A stretch of 6,957 nt of DNA from Pseudomonadota bacterium (GTDB lineage Bacteria; Pseudomonadota; Gammaproteobacteria; Burkholderiales; Burkholderiaceae_D). The first letter of the stretch is position 1, and each line of letters begins with the position of its first letter. The translations under genes were made by a program, and so were the position numbers. The stretch is taken from assembly GCA_018241865.1 (NCBI GenBank), contig JAFECY010000172.1:1-6957 (forward strand). The letters are read 5' to 3'. Of this stretch, positions 1 through 5,839 are shown piece by piece. The notes beneath the pieces were generated by a model. The model was given only the letters and a program-made list of their open reading frames with translations, ran no database searches and had not been told where the DNA came from.

Positions 1-200
1 AAGCGGCGCACATGCTGGCCGCCGGTCAGCCGGAAGTCATGGATACCCTCGGGCGCATGTTCGAGTCGGCCCTCATCAAGACTGCGCTCAAACACACGCA
101 CGGTCGCAAGAACGATGCGGCGGTGCGACTTGGTATCGGCCGCAACACGATCACCCGCAAAATTCAAGAGCTCGGCATCGCCGGTGCCAAGGACGACTGA
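1..200 (+). CDS. ntrC: Nitrogen regulation response regulator NtrC, C-terminal fragment
   Basis: Only the last 65 full codons are in the window (frame beginning at base 3, TGA at 198-200); the receiver and AAA+ sigma-54 activation domains lie to the left. What is visible is the Fis-type DNA-binding domain: a first helix around FESALIKTALKHTHG, then the helix-turn-helix AAVRLGIGRNTITRKIQELG. The pairing of an HTxGxKxxAAxxLG segment with GRNTxTRKxxELG is characteristic of NtrC (GlnG) rather than of other sigma-54 activators. In the family this domain binds enhancer sites upstream of nitrogen-regulated sigma-54 promoters, and the protein is phosphorylated by NtrB. The ATG at 12 is internal, not a start. 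Its 3' end overlaps the end of the convergent ceramidase-like gene by 37 bases, so no separate intergenic terminator fits here. NtrC is favoured over a generic Fis-family regulator. Confidence 0.88.
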   Translation, partial: AAHMLAAGQPEVMDTLGRMFESALIKTALKHTHGRKNDAAVRLGIGRNTITRKIQELGIAGAKDD

Positions 201-931
201 GCACCTTTCGCCAGCCGGCTGACCAGCAGACCCGCCGCCAACGTGGCGAGCAGGTGCTTGAGCGTATGCCCGCTCAGTATGCCGGTCAGCGCTAGGATGG
301 GGCTATCCTGCAGTTCCGCGATTTTGGCGGCGACATACAGACCAATGGCCGCGCCGAACAACAGGCGATCTGCGCGCGGCGCGCGCGCAATCCACTGCCA
401 CAGCGGAATCAACACCAGCGGCAGCGTCTGCAGCAGCAGGTAAGGGCGCAGATCGCCCTTGCCAGCTTGTTCCGTGTATTGCCACCAGAGCACGCTGGCA
501 ATGCCCGCCAGCGCCAGCAAGGGTGCATCGCAGCGTCCGCCGCCCTTGGTTTCCGCCCGCATCGCTGCCAACAAGCCCGCGCAGGCCAGCGCGATAGGCA
601 GACGATCCCAAATCAAGCGCGCATTGTCGGGCGCGAGGTGATACCAGCCTGAACCGAGCGATGTCAGCGCCAGCGCCAGCAAGAACAAGCGCCAGCCGCG
701 CAGAGCAAGCCGGTTCGGCATGTCGGCATCCAGCCGTCGCCAGCCCCACGCCGCGACTAGCAAAAATCCGAGATTGGACAAGACATCGGCCGCATGCGGC
801 AAACCGAGCAGCATGCGCTGATCGGCGAAGGCATGGTAGTGCGGCAGTTGCGCGATCGGGCCGTGCAGCAGCATGCCGATGGCGGCGCAAAGGACGAGAA
901 CGAGCGGAATACGGGTGCGGATGTCTGGCAT
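164..931 (-). CDS. Alkaline ceramidase-like (CREST superfamily) membrane hydrolase
   Basis: A 255-residue, very hydrophobic protein with about seven membrane segments (roughly residues 8-24, 50-65, 80-97, 111-124, 136-150, 166-182, 188-203, and one or two near the C-terminus). Residues that match the metal and active site of alkaline ceramidases such as human ACER3 are all present with the family spacing: Ser94 and His98 in GSGWYH, Asp109 in WDRLP, and His222 and His226 in SGHTLKH. The family consists of Zn-dependent integral membrane amidases or lipid hydrolases, so an intact enzyme is inferred. The substrate is unknown; a ceramide or other amide-linked lipid is only a guess. The ATG at 931 is the first possible start, because an in-frame TGA lies 24 bases upstream at 953-955; no strong Shine-Dalgarno is visible. 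It lies 113 bp downstream of senC on the same strand, and its tail overlaps ntrC. Confidence 0.8.
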   Translation of the reverse strand: MPDIRTRIPLVLVLCAAIGMLLHGPIAQLPHYHAFADQRMLLGLPHAADVLSNLGFLLVAAWGWRRLDADMPNRLALRGWRLFLLALALTSLGSGWYHLAPDNARLIWDRLPIALACAGLLAAMRAETKGGGRCDAPLLALAGIASVLWWQYTEQAGKGDLRPYLLLQTLPLVLIPLWQWIARAPRADRLLFGAAIGLYVAAKIAELQDSPILALTGILSGHTLKHLLATLAAGLLVSRLAKGAQSSLAPAMPSS

Positions 932-1044
932 GGCAGCGAGTGGTCGGGACGATCAAGCGGCCATCTTAATGCGGCGCGGCGGAACTCGAATGTGTTTCGC
1001 GCCGGTGGCGCATCATGCTGTGGGTGGGATTGTGCGGCGATACT
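932..1044. other. Gap between senC and the ceramidase-like gene
   Basis: This 113-bp stretch separates the senC stop from the downstream ceramidase-like start. It contains one perfect 5-bp GC hairpin (999-1003 with 1007-1011, loop GGT/ACC). On the - strand the hairpin is followed by GAAACACATT rather than a T-run, so it is not a canonical intrinsic terminator. I find no convincing promoter. The ceramidase-like gene may be read through from senBC or have its own weak promoter. Confidence 0.3.
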
Positions 1045-2100
1045 TTACGCGCCCACTTCAACCCGTTCCGACCCCGCCGCCATCTCACCAATTACGGCTG
1101 CTTCGCCGAAACCTTCGCGGCGGAAAATATCCAGCACCGCATCGACGGCTTCCGGCGCGCATGACACCAGCAGGCCGCCCGAGGTTTGCGGATCGGTCAG
1201 CAAGGCTTGCTGCACCGGTGTGATTGCGTCGGCCAGTCGCACGTCGTGGCCGTAACCGGCCCAGTTGCGGCCGGATGCGCCGGTGATGAAACCGCTCTCC
1301 GCCAGTTGCGTCACGCCGCGCAGCAGCGGGATGCGCGCCATGTCCAGCTTTGCGGTCAGCCCTGCGCCGCGTGCCAGTTCCAGCGTGTGGCCGAGCAGGC
1401 CGAAGCCGGTCACGTCGGTCAGCGCATGCACGCCGGCTAGTTCCGACAAGGCCCTGCCCGGCTTGTTGAGTTTGGTGGTGTTGGCGATCATCGCGGCATA
1501 GCCGTCAGCGTCGAGCGCATTTTTCTTCAGCGCCGCCGACAGGATGCCGACCCCGAGCGGTTTGCCGAGGATGAGTTTGTCGCCAGCCTTGGCGTCGGCG
1601 TTGCGCTTGACCTTCGAGGGATGCACCAGTCCCATTACCACCAGGCCGTAGATCGGTTCGACCGAGTCGATGGTGTGGCCACCGGCGATCGGGATGCCGG
1701 CTTCGGCGCAGATCGCTTCGCCGCCCTGGATGATCTTGCCGATCACGTCGAGCGGCAACTGGTTGACCGGCATGGCCACCAGCGCCAGCGCCATGATCGG
1801 CGTGCCGCCCATCGCATAGACATCGGAGATGGCATTGGTGGCGGCGATGCGGCCGAAGTCGAACGGGTCGTCAACGATGGGCATGAAGAAATCGGTGGTG
1901 GCGATCAGCGCCTGCTCGTCGTTGAGTTGATAGACGGCGGCGTCGTCCGCCGTTTCGATGCCGACCATCAATGCCTTCGGCATCGGGAAGCCGCTCGATT
2001 TTTTCAATATTTCCGCCAGCACGCCGGGCGCGATCTTGCAACCGCAGCCGCCGCCGTGCGAAAACGAAGTGAGCCGGATGTCCTTGCCTGCAGTGTCCAT
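1045..2100 (-). CDS. senC: Selenophosphate synthetase (SenC/SelD type)
   Basis: A 351-residue full-length enzyme that makes selenophosphate from selenide and ATP in the cytoplasm. All SelD hallmarks are visible: the N-terminal active-site loop GGGCGCK with Cys19 and Lys22 (equivalent to E. coli Cys17 and Lys20), the ATP/metal segments ADDAAVY (51-57), TTDFFMPIVDDPFDFGR (68-84) with Asp70, ATNAISDVYAMGG (87-99), GGHTID (140-145), TDVTGFGLLGH (228-238) and DPQTSGG (303-309). The catalytic position is cysteine, not selenocysteine. The ATG at 2100 has a good Shine-Dalgarno (GAAGGA, 9 bases away) that overlaps the stop of the upstream senB, so the two are translationally coupled. Sequence alone does not separate SenC from housekeeping SelD; the name rests on its pairing with senB and senA. 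No selA, selB or mnmH is in the window, so it could also be the cell's only selenophosphate source. Confidence 0.93.
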   Translation of the reverse strand: MDTAGKDIRLTSFSHGGGCGCKIAPGVLAEILKKSSGFPMPKALMVGIETADDAAVYQLNDEQALIATTDFFMPIVDDPFDFGRIAATNAISDVYAMGGTPIMALALVAMPVNQLPLDVIGKIIQGGEAICAEAGIPIAGGHTIDSVEPIYGLVVMGLVHPSKVKRNADAKAGDKLILGKPLGVGILSAALKKNALDADGYAAMIANTTKLNKPGRALSELAGVHALTDVTGFGLLGHTLELARGAGLTAKLDMARIPLLRGVTQLAESGFITGASGRNWAGYGHDVRLADAITPVQQALLTDPQTSGGLLVSCAPEAVDAVLDIFRREGFGEAAVIGEMAAGSERVEVGA

Positions 2101-2109
2101 AATGATGTG

Positions 2110-2115
2110 TCCTTC
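2110..2115 (-). promoter_or_regulatory. senC ribosome binding site overlapping the senB stop
   Basis: On the - strand this reads GAAGGA, 9 bases before the senC ATG. Its first two bases (2114-2115) belong to the senB TGA stop (2114-2116). The arrangement implies that ribosomes ending senB help to start senC, keeping the selenophosphate supply matched to the enzyme that uses it. Confidence 0.75.
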
Positions 2116-3097
2116 AGCGATTCGGGTGCAGCGTATTATCCATCAAGTCTAGCAAGGTCGTTTTCTCGCGTGCAGGAGAGAAGAAAGGCGCGCGCGCATC
2201 GCATTGTTGTTGTAGTTGCAGATAAAAATTGCGGTCATCGGCAGCGCGTTCGATCAGTCGCGCCAGTGCGGCGCTGTCGCCTTGCGGGAAATAGCCAACG
2301 TAATCATCGCCTAACATGCCGCGATTGCCGGAAATATCGCTGGCGATCACCGGCACGCCGCTGGTGAGGGCTTCGATGATGACGTTGGCCCCACCTTCCA
2401 TCTGCGAAGCGATCACCATCAAGTGCGATTTTTTCAAGCGCTGCCGGGTCGCTGCGTGCGGCAGATTGCCGATCCAGCGGTAGCGCGGGCAGTCGCGCTG
2501 CGTCTGCGACGCCTGTTCCGCCAGCGCGGCATCGAGCGCGCCGCCGATGTGGATGCAACGGATGTCGTCGCGCGTGAGCAGTTGCGCGGCACGCATGAAG
2601 GTGGCCGGGTCTTTTTCCGCGCGCAGGTGGCCGATCATGCACACGTCAATATGGCGTCGCTGGAATTTCTCGGTAGCGGGAATGGCTTTCAGCGCTGGAG
2701 CAGATTGATAAATCACGCTGGTCTTAGCCTGCAGCGATGGATCGAGTTCGCGCACGCCGGCTTCCTGCAACACGACCAGCCGGTCGGCAATCTGGAGTGA
2801 ATGGCGGGCGGTGCGATCGGTGCGGATCTCGCCGTACAGGTCGGTGCCGGTCAGCCCCAAAATGGTCGGCAGATCAGGATAGTCTTGCTTGAAGTGCGCC
2901 AGCGTCGCCGCCGAGCGGCGCGCATGCAGGGCGATCAGCAGGTTAGGCGTGTGCGCGGGTGGCGTTTCATCTTGACTGCTCGCCAGCGTGACGCGATAGC
3001 GGCCGCCCAGCATACCGGCCCAGCGATGGGCGGTTTGCCAATTGCCGTTGTTGGCATTTGCCAGTGCCGGGCTGATAATGTGGATGTGCGGTTTCAC
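2114..3097 (-). CDS. senB: Selenosugar synthase SenB (GT4-fold glycosyltransferase)
   Basis: A 327-residue soluble glycosyltransferase with two Rossmann-like halves. In the sen pathway SenB transfers selenium from selenophosphate onto a UDP-sugar (UDP-GlcNAc) to give the selenosugar used by SenA. Visible marks, numbered from the GTG: an N-terminal strand HIHIISPA, then NNGNWQTAHRW (16-26), typical of this subfamily; GTDLYGEI (84-91); the donor-binding GHLRAEKDP (156-164) with Arg159 and Lys162; and the GT4 EX7E motif EGGANVIIE (Glu234, Glu242), followed by SGVPVIASDISGNRG. Start choice: GTG at 3097 puts the first beta-strand right at the N-terminus as in relatives, but has no clear Shine-Dalgarno. 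A TTG at 3136 would add 13 residues, has GAGGG 9 bases upstream, and would overlap the senA start. The subfamily call rests on the NGNW motif and on direct linkage to senA and senC; without them it would be a generic group 1 glycosyltransferase. Confidence 0.88.
   Translation of the reverse strand: MKPHIHIISPALANANNGNWQTAHRWAGMLGGRYRVTLASSQDETPPAHTPNLLIALHARRSAATLAHFKQDYPDLPTILGLTGTDLYGEIRTDRTARHSLQIADRLVVLQEAGVRELDPSLQAKTSVIYQSAPALKAIPATEKFQRRHIDVCMIGHLRAEKDPATFMRAAQLLTRDDIRCIHIGGALDAALAEQASQTQRDCPRYRWIGNLPHAATRQRLKKSHLMVIASQMEGGANVIIEALTSGVPVIASDISGNRGMLGDDYVGYFPQGDSAALARLIERAADDRNFYLQLQQQCDARAPFFSPAREKTTLLDLMDNTLHPNR
3051..3079 (+). promoter_or_regulatory. Candidate sigma-70 promoter of senA, inside senB
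   Basis: A -35 box TTGGCA (3051-3056) and a -10 box GATAAT (3074-3079) are separated by exactly 17 bases; each box matches the consensus at five of six positions. Transcription should begin near 3086, giving a leader of about 45 bases before the senA ATG at 3131. The whole promoter lies within the 5' coding region of senB on the opposite strand. The call comes from reading the sequence only. Confidence 0.55.
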
Positions 3098-3116
3098 TAA
3101 TACGGCCGGTCGGTTC

Positions 3117-3120
3117 AGGA
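3117..3120 (+). promoter_or_regulatory. senA ribosome binding site
   Basis: AGGA lies 10 bases upstream of the ATG at 3131 and supports that ATG as the senA start. The site sits in the 33-bp stretch between the senA ATG and the preferred senB GTG; with the alternative senB TTG start it would lie inside senB. Confidence 0.55.
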
Positions 3121-3130
3121 AACGCCTTTC

Positions 3131-4336
3131 ATGCAAGCAAATTCACCCTCTTTCCGCAATGCCACGCCCGATGCGATGGCGCAAGCCTTGCGAGATGCGC
3201 GCGATTATACGCTGACGTTGTTTGCCTGTTTTCAAGCAGCTGGTCTGGACGATCCGCTGCGCGTGCCGCTGCTGGACATCGTCAATCCGCCTTTGTGGGA
3301 GCTTGGCCATCTCGCTTGGTTTGCCGAGTGGTACATCCTGCGCGAAGCCGAATCGAGCGATCCGACATCGGCCAAGCGCCCCTCGCTCCTGAGCCGGGGC
3401 GATGACTGGTTCGATTCCAATACCGTGCCGCACGCCGCACGCTGGTCACTGGAATTACCGAGTGCCGGCGCGCTGAAAACCTATTGCCATGAAGTGCTCG
3501 ACCGTGCACTCGACAAGCTATTGCATGTCGAGAACGAACATGCGGCTTTGTACCCCTATCGGCTGGCGCTGGCGCATGAAGACATGCACGGCGAAGCCTT
3601 CGCTTACACCTTGCAGACGCTGGGCGTGGATGCGCCGCAGGAATTGGCCGGTCATGCATTTCCGCACTGGGCCGAAGGCGAGGTGCGTTTTCCCGGTGCG
3701 ACCATCGAGTTGGGATGCGTGGAAGGCGCGGGCTTTTGTTTCGACAACGAAAGACAGGCGCACGGCGTTCACCTTGCGAGCTTCACGATGGATACGACCT
3801 TGGTATCGAACGCGCAATTCGGTGAATTCATCACCGACGGCGGTTATCGGCAGGCAGCGTTGTGGAGTCCGGCCGGTCGCGAATGGCTGTTGCATCTCGC
3901 TCAGGATGGTCAGGAAGCGCCGCGCTACTGGCAACGCGACGGTCGGCATTGGTTGGCCGAGCGTTTCGGTCAGCCCGTGCTGCTGGCGGCGCATGAGCCG
4001 GTGCGCCATGTCAGTCTGTACGAAGCGCAAGCCTATTGCGTCTGGGCTGGGCGGCGTTTGCCGACTGAAGCGGAATGGGAATACGCGATGCTGACCGCGC
4101 ATCCGGCCATGCGCTGGGGCGATTTGTGGGAATGGACGGCGTCTTCTTTCGCACCGTATCCCGGTTTTGTGGCCGATGCCTATCGCGAATATTCTATGCC
4201 GTGGTTTGGCACGCACCAGACTGTGCGCGGCGCGTCTTTCGCCACGCAGTCGCGCATGCGTTCGGCGAAATATCGCAATTTCTATCTGCCGCAGCGGAAC
4301 GATTTTTTTGTTGGATTTCGCACTTGCGCTTTTTAG
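3131..4336 (+). CDS. senA: Selenoneine synthase SenA (EgtB-like non-heme iron enzyme)
   Basis: A 401-residue cytoplasmic enzyme with the two-domain build of EgtB sulfoxide synthases: an N-terminal DinB-like helical domain (about 15-165) and a C-terminal formylglycine-generating-enzyme-like (C-type lectin fold) domain (about 185-401). The three-histidine iron site is intact: His60 in ELGHLAWFAEW, plus His149 and His153 in the HxxxHxE motif HEDMHGE. The second domain shows HVSLYEAQAYCVWAGRRLP (293-311), TEAEWEYA and WEWTASSF (333-340). The tail, with APYPGF, YREYS, PWFGTH, VRGASFAT, YRNFYLP and GFRTC, is the signature of the EgtB-related group that holds SenA rather than of classical EgtB. SenA couples hercynine to the selenosugar from SenB, forming the C-Se bond of selenoneine. 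Divergent linkage to senB and senC backs the assignment. The alternative, an ergothioneine synthase, is less likely because no egtD or other egt gene is adjacent. Confidence 0.9.
   Translation: MQANSPSFRNATPDAMAQALRDARDYTLTLFACFQAAGLDDPLRVPLLDIVNPPLWELGHLAWFAEWYILREAESSDPTSAKRPSLLSRGDDWFDSNTVPHAARWSLELPSAGALKTYCHEVLDRALDKLLHVENEHAALYPYRLALAHEDMHGEAFAYTLQTLGVDAPQELAGHAFPHWAEGEVRFPGATIELGCVEGAGFCFDNERQAHGVHLASFTMDTTLVSNAQFGEFITDGGYRQAALWSPAGREWLLHLAQDGQEAPRYWQRDGRHWLAERFGQPVLLAAHEPVRHVSLYEAQAYCVWAGRRLPTEAEWEYAMLTAHPAMRWGDLWEWTASSFAPYPGFVADAYREYSMPWFGTHQTVRGASFATQSRMRSAKYRNFYLPQRNDFFVGFRTCAF
3204..3235 (-). promoter_or_regulatory. Candidate promoter of senBC, inside senA
   Basis: On the - strand a perfect -10 hexamer TATAAT lies at 3209-3204. 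The best -35 candidates are TTGAAA (3235-3230), with a long 20-base spacer, and AAAACA (3232-3227), with 17 bases and only a half match. Transcription would begin near 3197, giving a senB leader of about 60 to 100 bases depending on the start codon. The promoter lies inside the first part of senA, so the senA and senB transcripts would overlap by about 110 bases. Confidence 0.4.
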
Positions 4337-4373
4337 TGGTCAATGCGAGTAGTCAATGCGAGTAGTCAATGCG
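4335..4373. repeat. Three tandem 13-bp repeats at the senA stop
   Basis: The unit AGTAGTCAATGCG occurs three times in a row (4335-4347, 4348-4360, 4361-4373). Copies two and three are identical; copy one has G for A at its fourth position. The first copy begins inside the senA TAG stop. The array ends 12 bases before the terminator stem. It looks like a slippage-type duplication; no function is evident. Confidence 0.9.
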
Positions 4374-4385
4374 TGTGCAGCAAAA

Positions 4386-4423
4386 CAAAACGGCCACAGG
4401 GTGCACACCCTGCGGCCGTTTTG
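4386..4423. terminator. Bidirectional intrinsic terminator between senA and the helicase gene
   Basis: A perfect 10-bp outer stem (CAAAACGGCC at 4386-4395 with its complement at 4414-4423) is followed, after one A/C mismatch, by an inner stem of CAGGGTG with CACCCTG. The stem base is A-rich on one side and T-rich on the other, so a U-run forms in both directions. The hairpin sits between the convergent ends of senA (4336) and the helicase gene (4448), where it can stop both transcripts. Confidence 0.85.
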
Positions 4424-4447
4424 CTTGAGACCTAAAGCTGAAATCGA

Positions 4448-5839
4448 TCAGCGGTCGCCGTAGGAACGACGTGCGCCGTCGCCTTGGCTGCGACCTTTGT
4501 AACCACCGCCGCCGCCTTCCTTGCGCGGTGCGCTGCCCGGCTTGCTGAACGTGCGTTGGCCCGGCTTGGCACTGTTGTTACGGTTGGCACCCGGCTTCCA
4601 GCCATTCGGTTTGCGTGCCGGTGCGGCAGATTTTTTCGGCTCGTAGCCTTCGATCACATCGACCGGAATCGTTTGCTTGGTAAAGCGCTCGATGCGTTTG
4701 ACGTGCATGCTTTCGGCATGGTTGACCAGCGAGATCGCCAGACCATTGCGGCCGGCGCGGCCGGTGCGGCCGATGCGGTGCACGTAATCTTCCGGGAATT
4801 TCGGCAAATCGTAATTGAAGACGTGGGTGATCGCGGGTACGTCGATGCCGCGGGCGGCAACGTCGGTGGCGACCAGCACGCGGACCTGGCCATTGCGCAT
4901 CGCATTCAGGGTGCGGTTGCGCGCGCCTTGGTGCATGTCGCCATGCAGCGCGGCGGCAGAGAAGCCGGCGATGTTCAGACGATCGGCAATGGTGTCGGCG
5001 TCGCGTTTGGTGGCGGTGAACACCACGGCCTGATCCAGCGAGGCATCACGTAGCAGATGGTCGAGCATGCGGTTCTTGTGCGACAGGTCATCGACGAAGT
5101 GCACGCGCTGCTGGATGTTTTCATGCTTGTTGGTGGCGTTGGCGATCTGGATGATTTGCGGCTCGCGGGTGATGCGGCGCGCCATGTTGCCGACGACGCC
5201 ATCCAGCGTGGCCGAGAACAGCATGGTCTGGCGGGTGTCCGGCGTGGCGGCGACGATCTTTTCGATGTCTTCGATGAAGCCCATGTCGAGCATGCGGTCG
5301 GCTTCGTCCAGCACCAGAATTTCCAGTTGCGCGAAATTGATCTTGCCCGATTCCATGTGATCGATCAGGCGGCCCGGCGTCGCCACCAAAATTTCTGGAT
5401 TGCGCGACAGCAGTTGCATCTGTTTCGGATACGGCATGCCGCCCAAAATTGACACGGCTTTTACGCGGCGCATGTAGGAACCGTATTTGTCGGTCGCGGT
5501 GGTGACTTGCAGAGCCAGTTCGCGGGTCGGGGTCAGCACCAGCATTTTCGGCTGGGCCGGCTGGAAGCGCGGGCGATCGCCGCGAGCGCGGGCGGCCTGA
5601 CGTTCCTGGTTCGGGGTCTTGCCAGCGACCGGTGCTTGTTCCGCCGAGGCGAACTTGTGCAGCGAAGGCAGCATGAAGGCGGCAGTCTTGCCGGAGCCGG
5701 TTTGCGAGGACACCAGCAGGTCGCGGCCGGCGATGGCGGCGGGCACGGCTTGCTGTTGTACCGGAGTCGGTTGGGTATAGCCGGCATCTGCCAGCGCTTT
5801 CAGAATGGACGCGTGTAATCCCAATGCTTCAAAAGTCAT
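4448..5839 (-). CDS. rhlE: DEAD-box ATP-dependent RNA helicase, RhlE-like
   Basis: A 463-residue helicase with every DEAD-box motif in order: Q motif GYTQPTPVQ (Gln28) with upstream Phe3, motif I QTGSGKT (46-52), Ia PTRELA (104-109), Ib TPGR (154-157), II DEAD (178-181), III SAT (209-211), IV VVFTATK (272-278), V ATDVAARGID (324-333) and VI HRIGRTGR (354-361). Such proteins unwind short RNA duplexes in ribosome assembly and mRNA turnover. A charged insert of about 30 residues (about 65-97) lies between motifs I and Ia. The tail after residue 400 is basic and rich in Gly, Lys, Arg and Asn, including five glycines at 442-446, as in RhlE-type enzymes that bind RNA non-specifically. The ATG at 5839 fits the family N-terminus (MTFEALGL); only a weak GAAAG is upstream. 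It is probably monocistronic, ending at the shared terminator and preceded by a long leader. The RhlE subfamily name is less sure than the DEAD-box call. Confidence 0.93.
   Translation of the reverse strand: MTFEALGLHASILKALADAGYTQPTPVQQQAVPAAIAGRDLLVSSQTGSGKTAAFMLPSLHKFASAEQAPVAGKTPNQERQAARARGDRPRFQPAQPKMLVLTPTRELALQVTTATDKYGSYMRRVKAVSILGGMPYPKQMQLLSRNPEILVATPGRLIDHMESGKINFAQLEILVLDEADRMLDMGFIEDIEKIVAATPDTRQTMLFSATLDGVVGNMARRITREPQIIQIANATNKHENIQQRVHFVDDLSHKNRMLDHLLRDASLDQAVVFTATKRDADTIADRLNIAGFSAAALHGDMHQGARNRTLNAMRNGQVRVLVATDVAARGIDVPAITHVFNYDLPKFPEDYVHRIGRTGRAGRNGLAISLVNHAESMHVKRIERFTKQTIPVDVIEGYEPKKSAAPARKPNGWKPGANRNNSAKPGQRTFSKPGSAPRKEGGGGGYKGRSQGDGARRSYGDR

Noticed and set aside
303..956. 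A 217-codon - strand frame over the ceramidase-like gene
   Set aside because: It is Arg/Ala/His-rich and without motifs, while the overlapping frame carries membrane segments and the full metal site.
999..1011. GC hairpin after senC as an intrinsic terminator
   Set aside because: The stem is only five base pairs and no T-run follows on the - strand.
1621..2367. A 248-codon open frame on the + strand opposite senC and senB
   Set aside because: It runs antisense across the end of one well-supported gene and most of another, is rich in His, Arg and Asp as expected for a shadow of GC-rich coding DNA, and shows no known motif.
3518..4216. A 232-codon - strand frame opposite senA
   Set aside because: senA is supported by motifs along its whole length; this frame has none.
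3131..4336. Calling the EgtB-like gene an ergothioneine sulfoxide synthase
   Set aside because: The C-terminal signature and the direct linkage to a selenosugar synthase and a selenophosphate synthetase favour selenoneine synthase.
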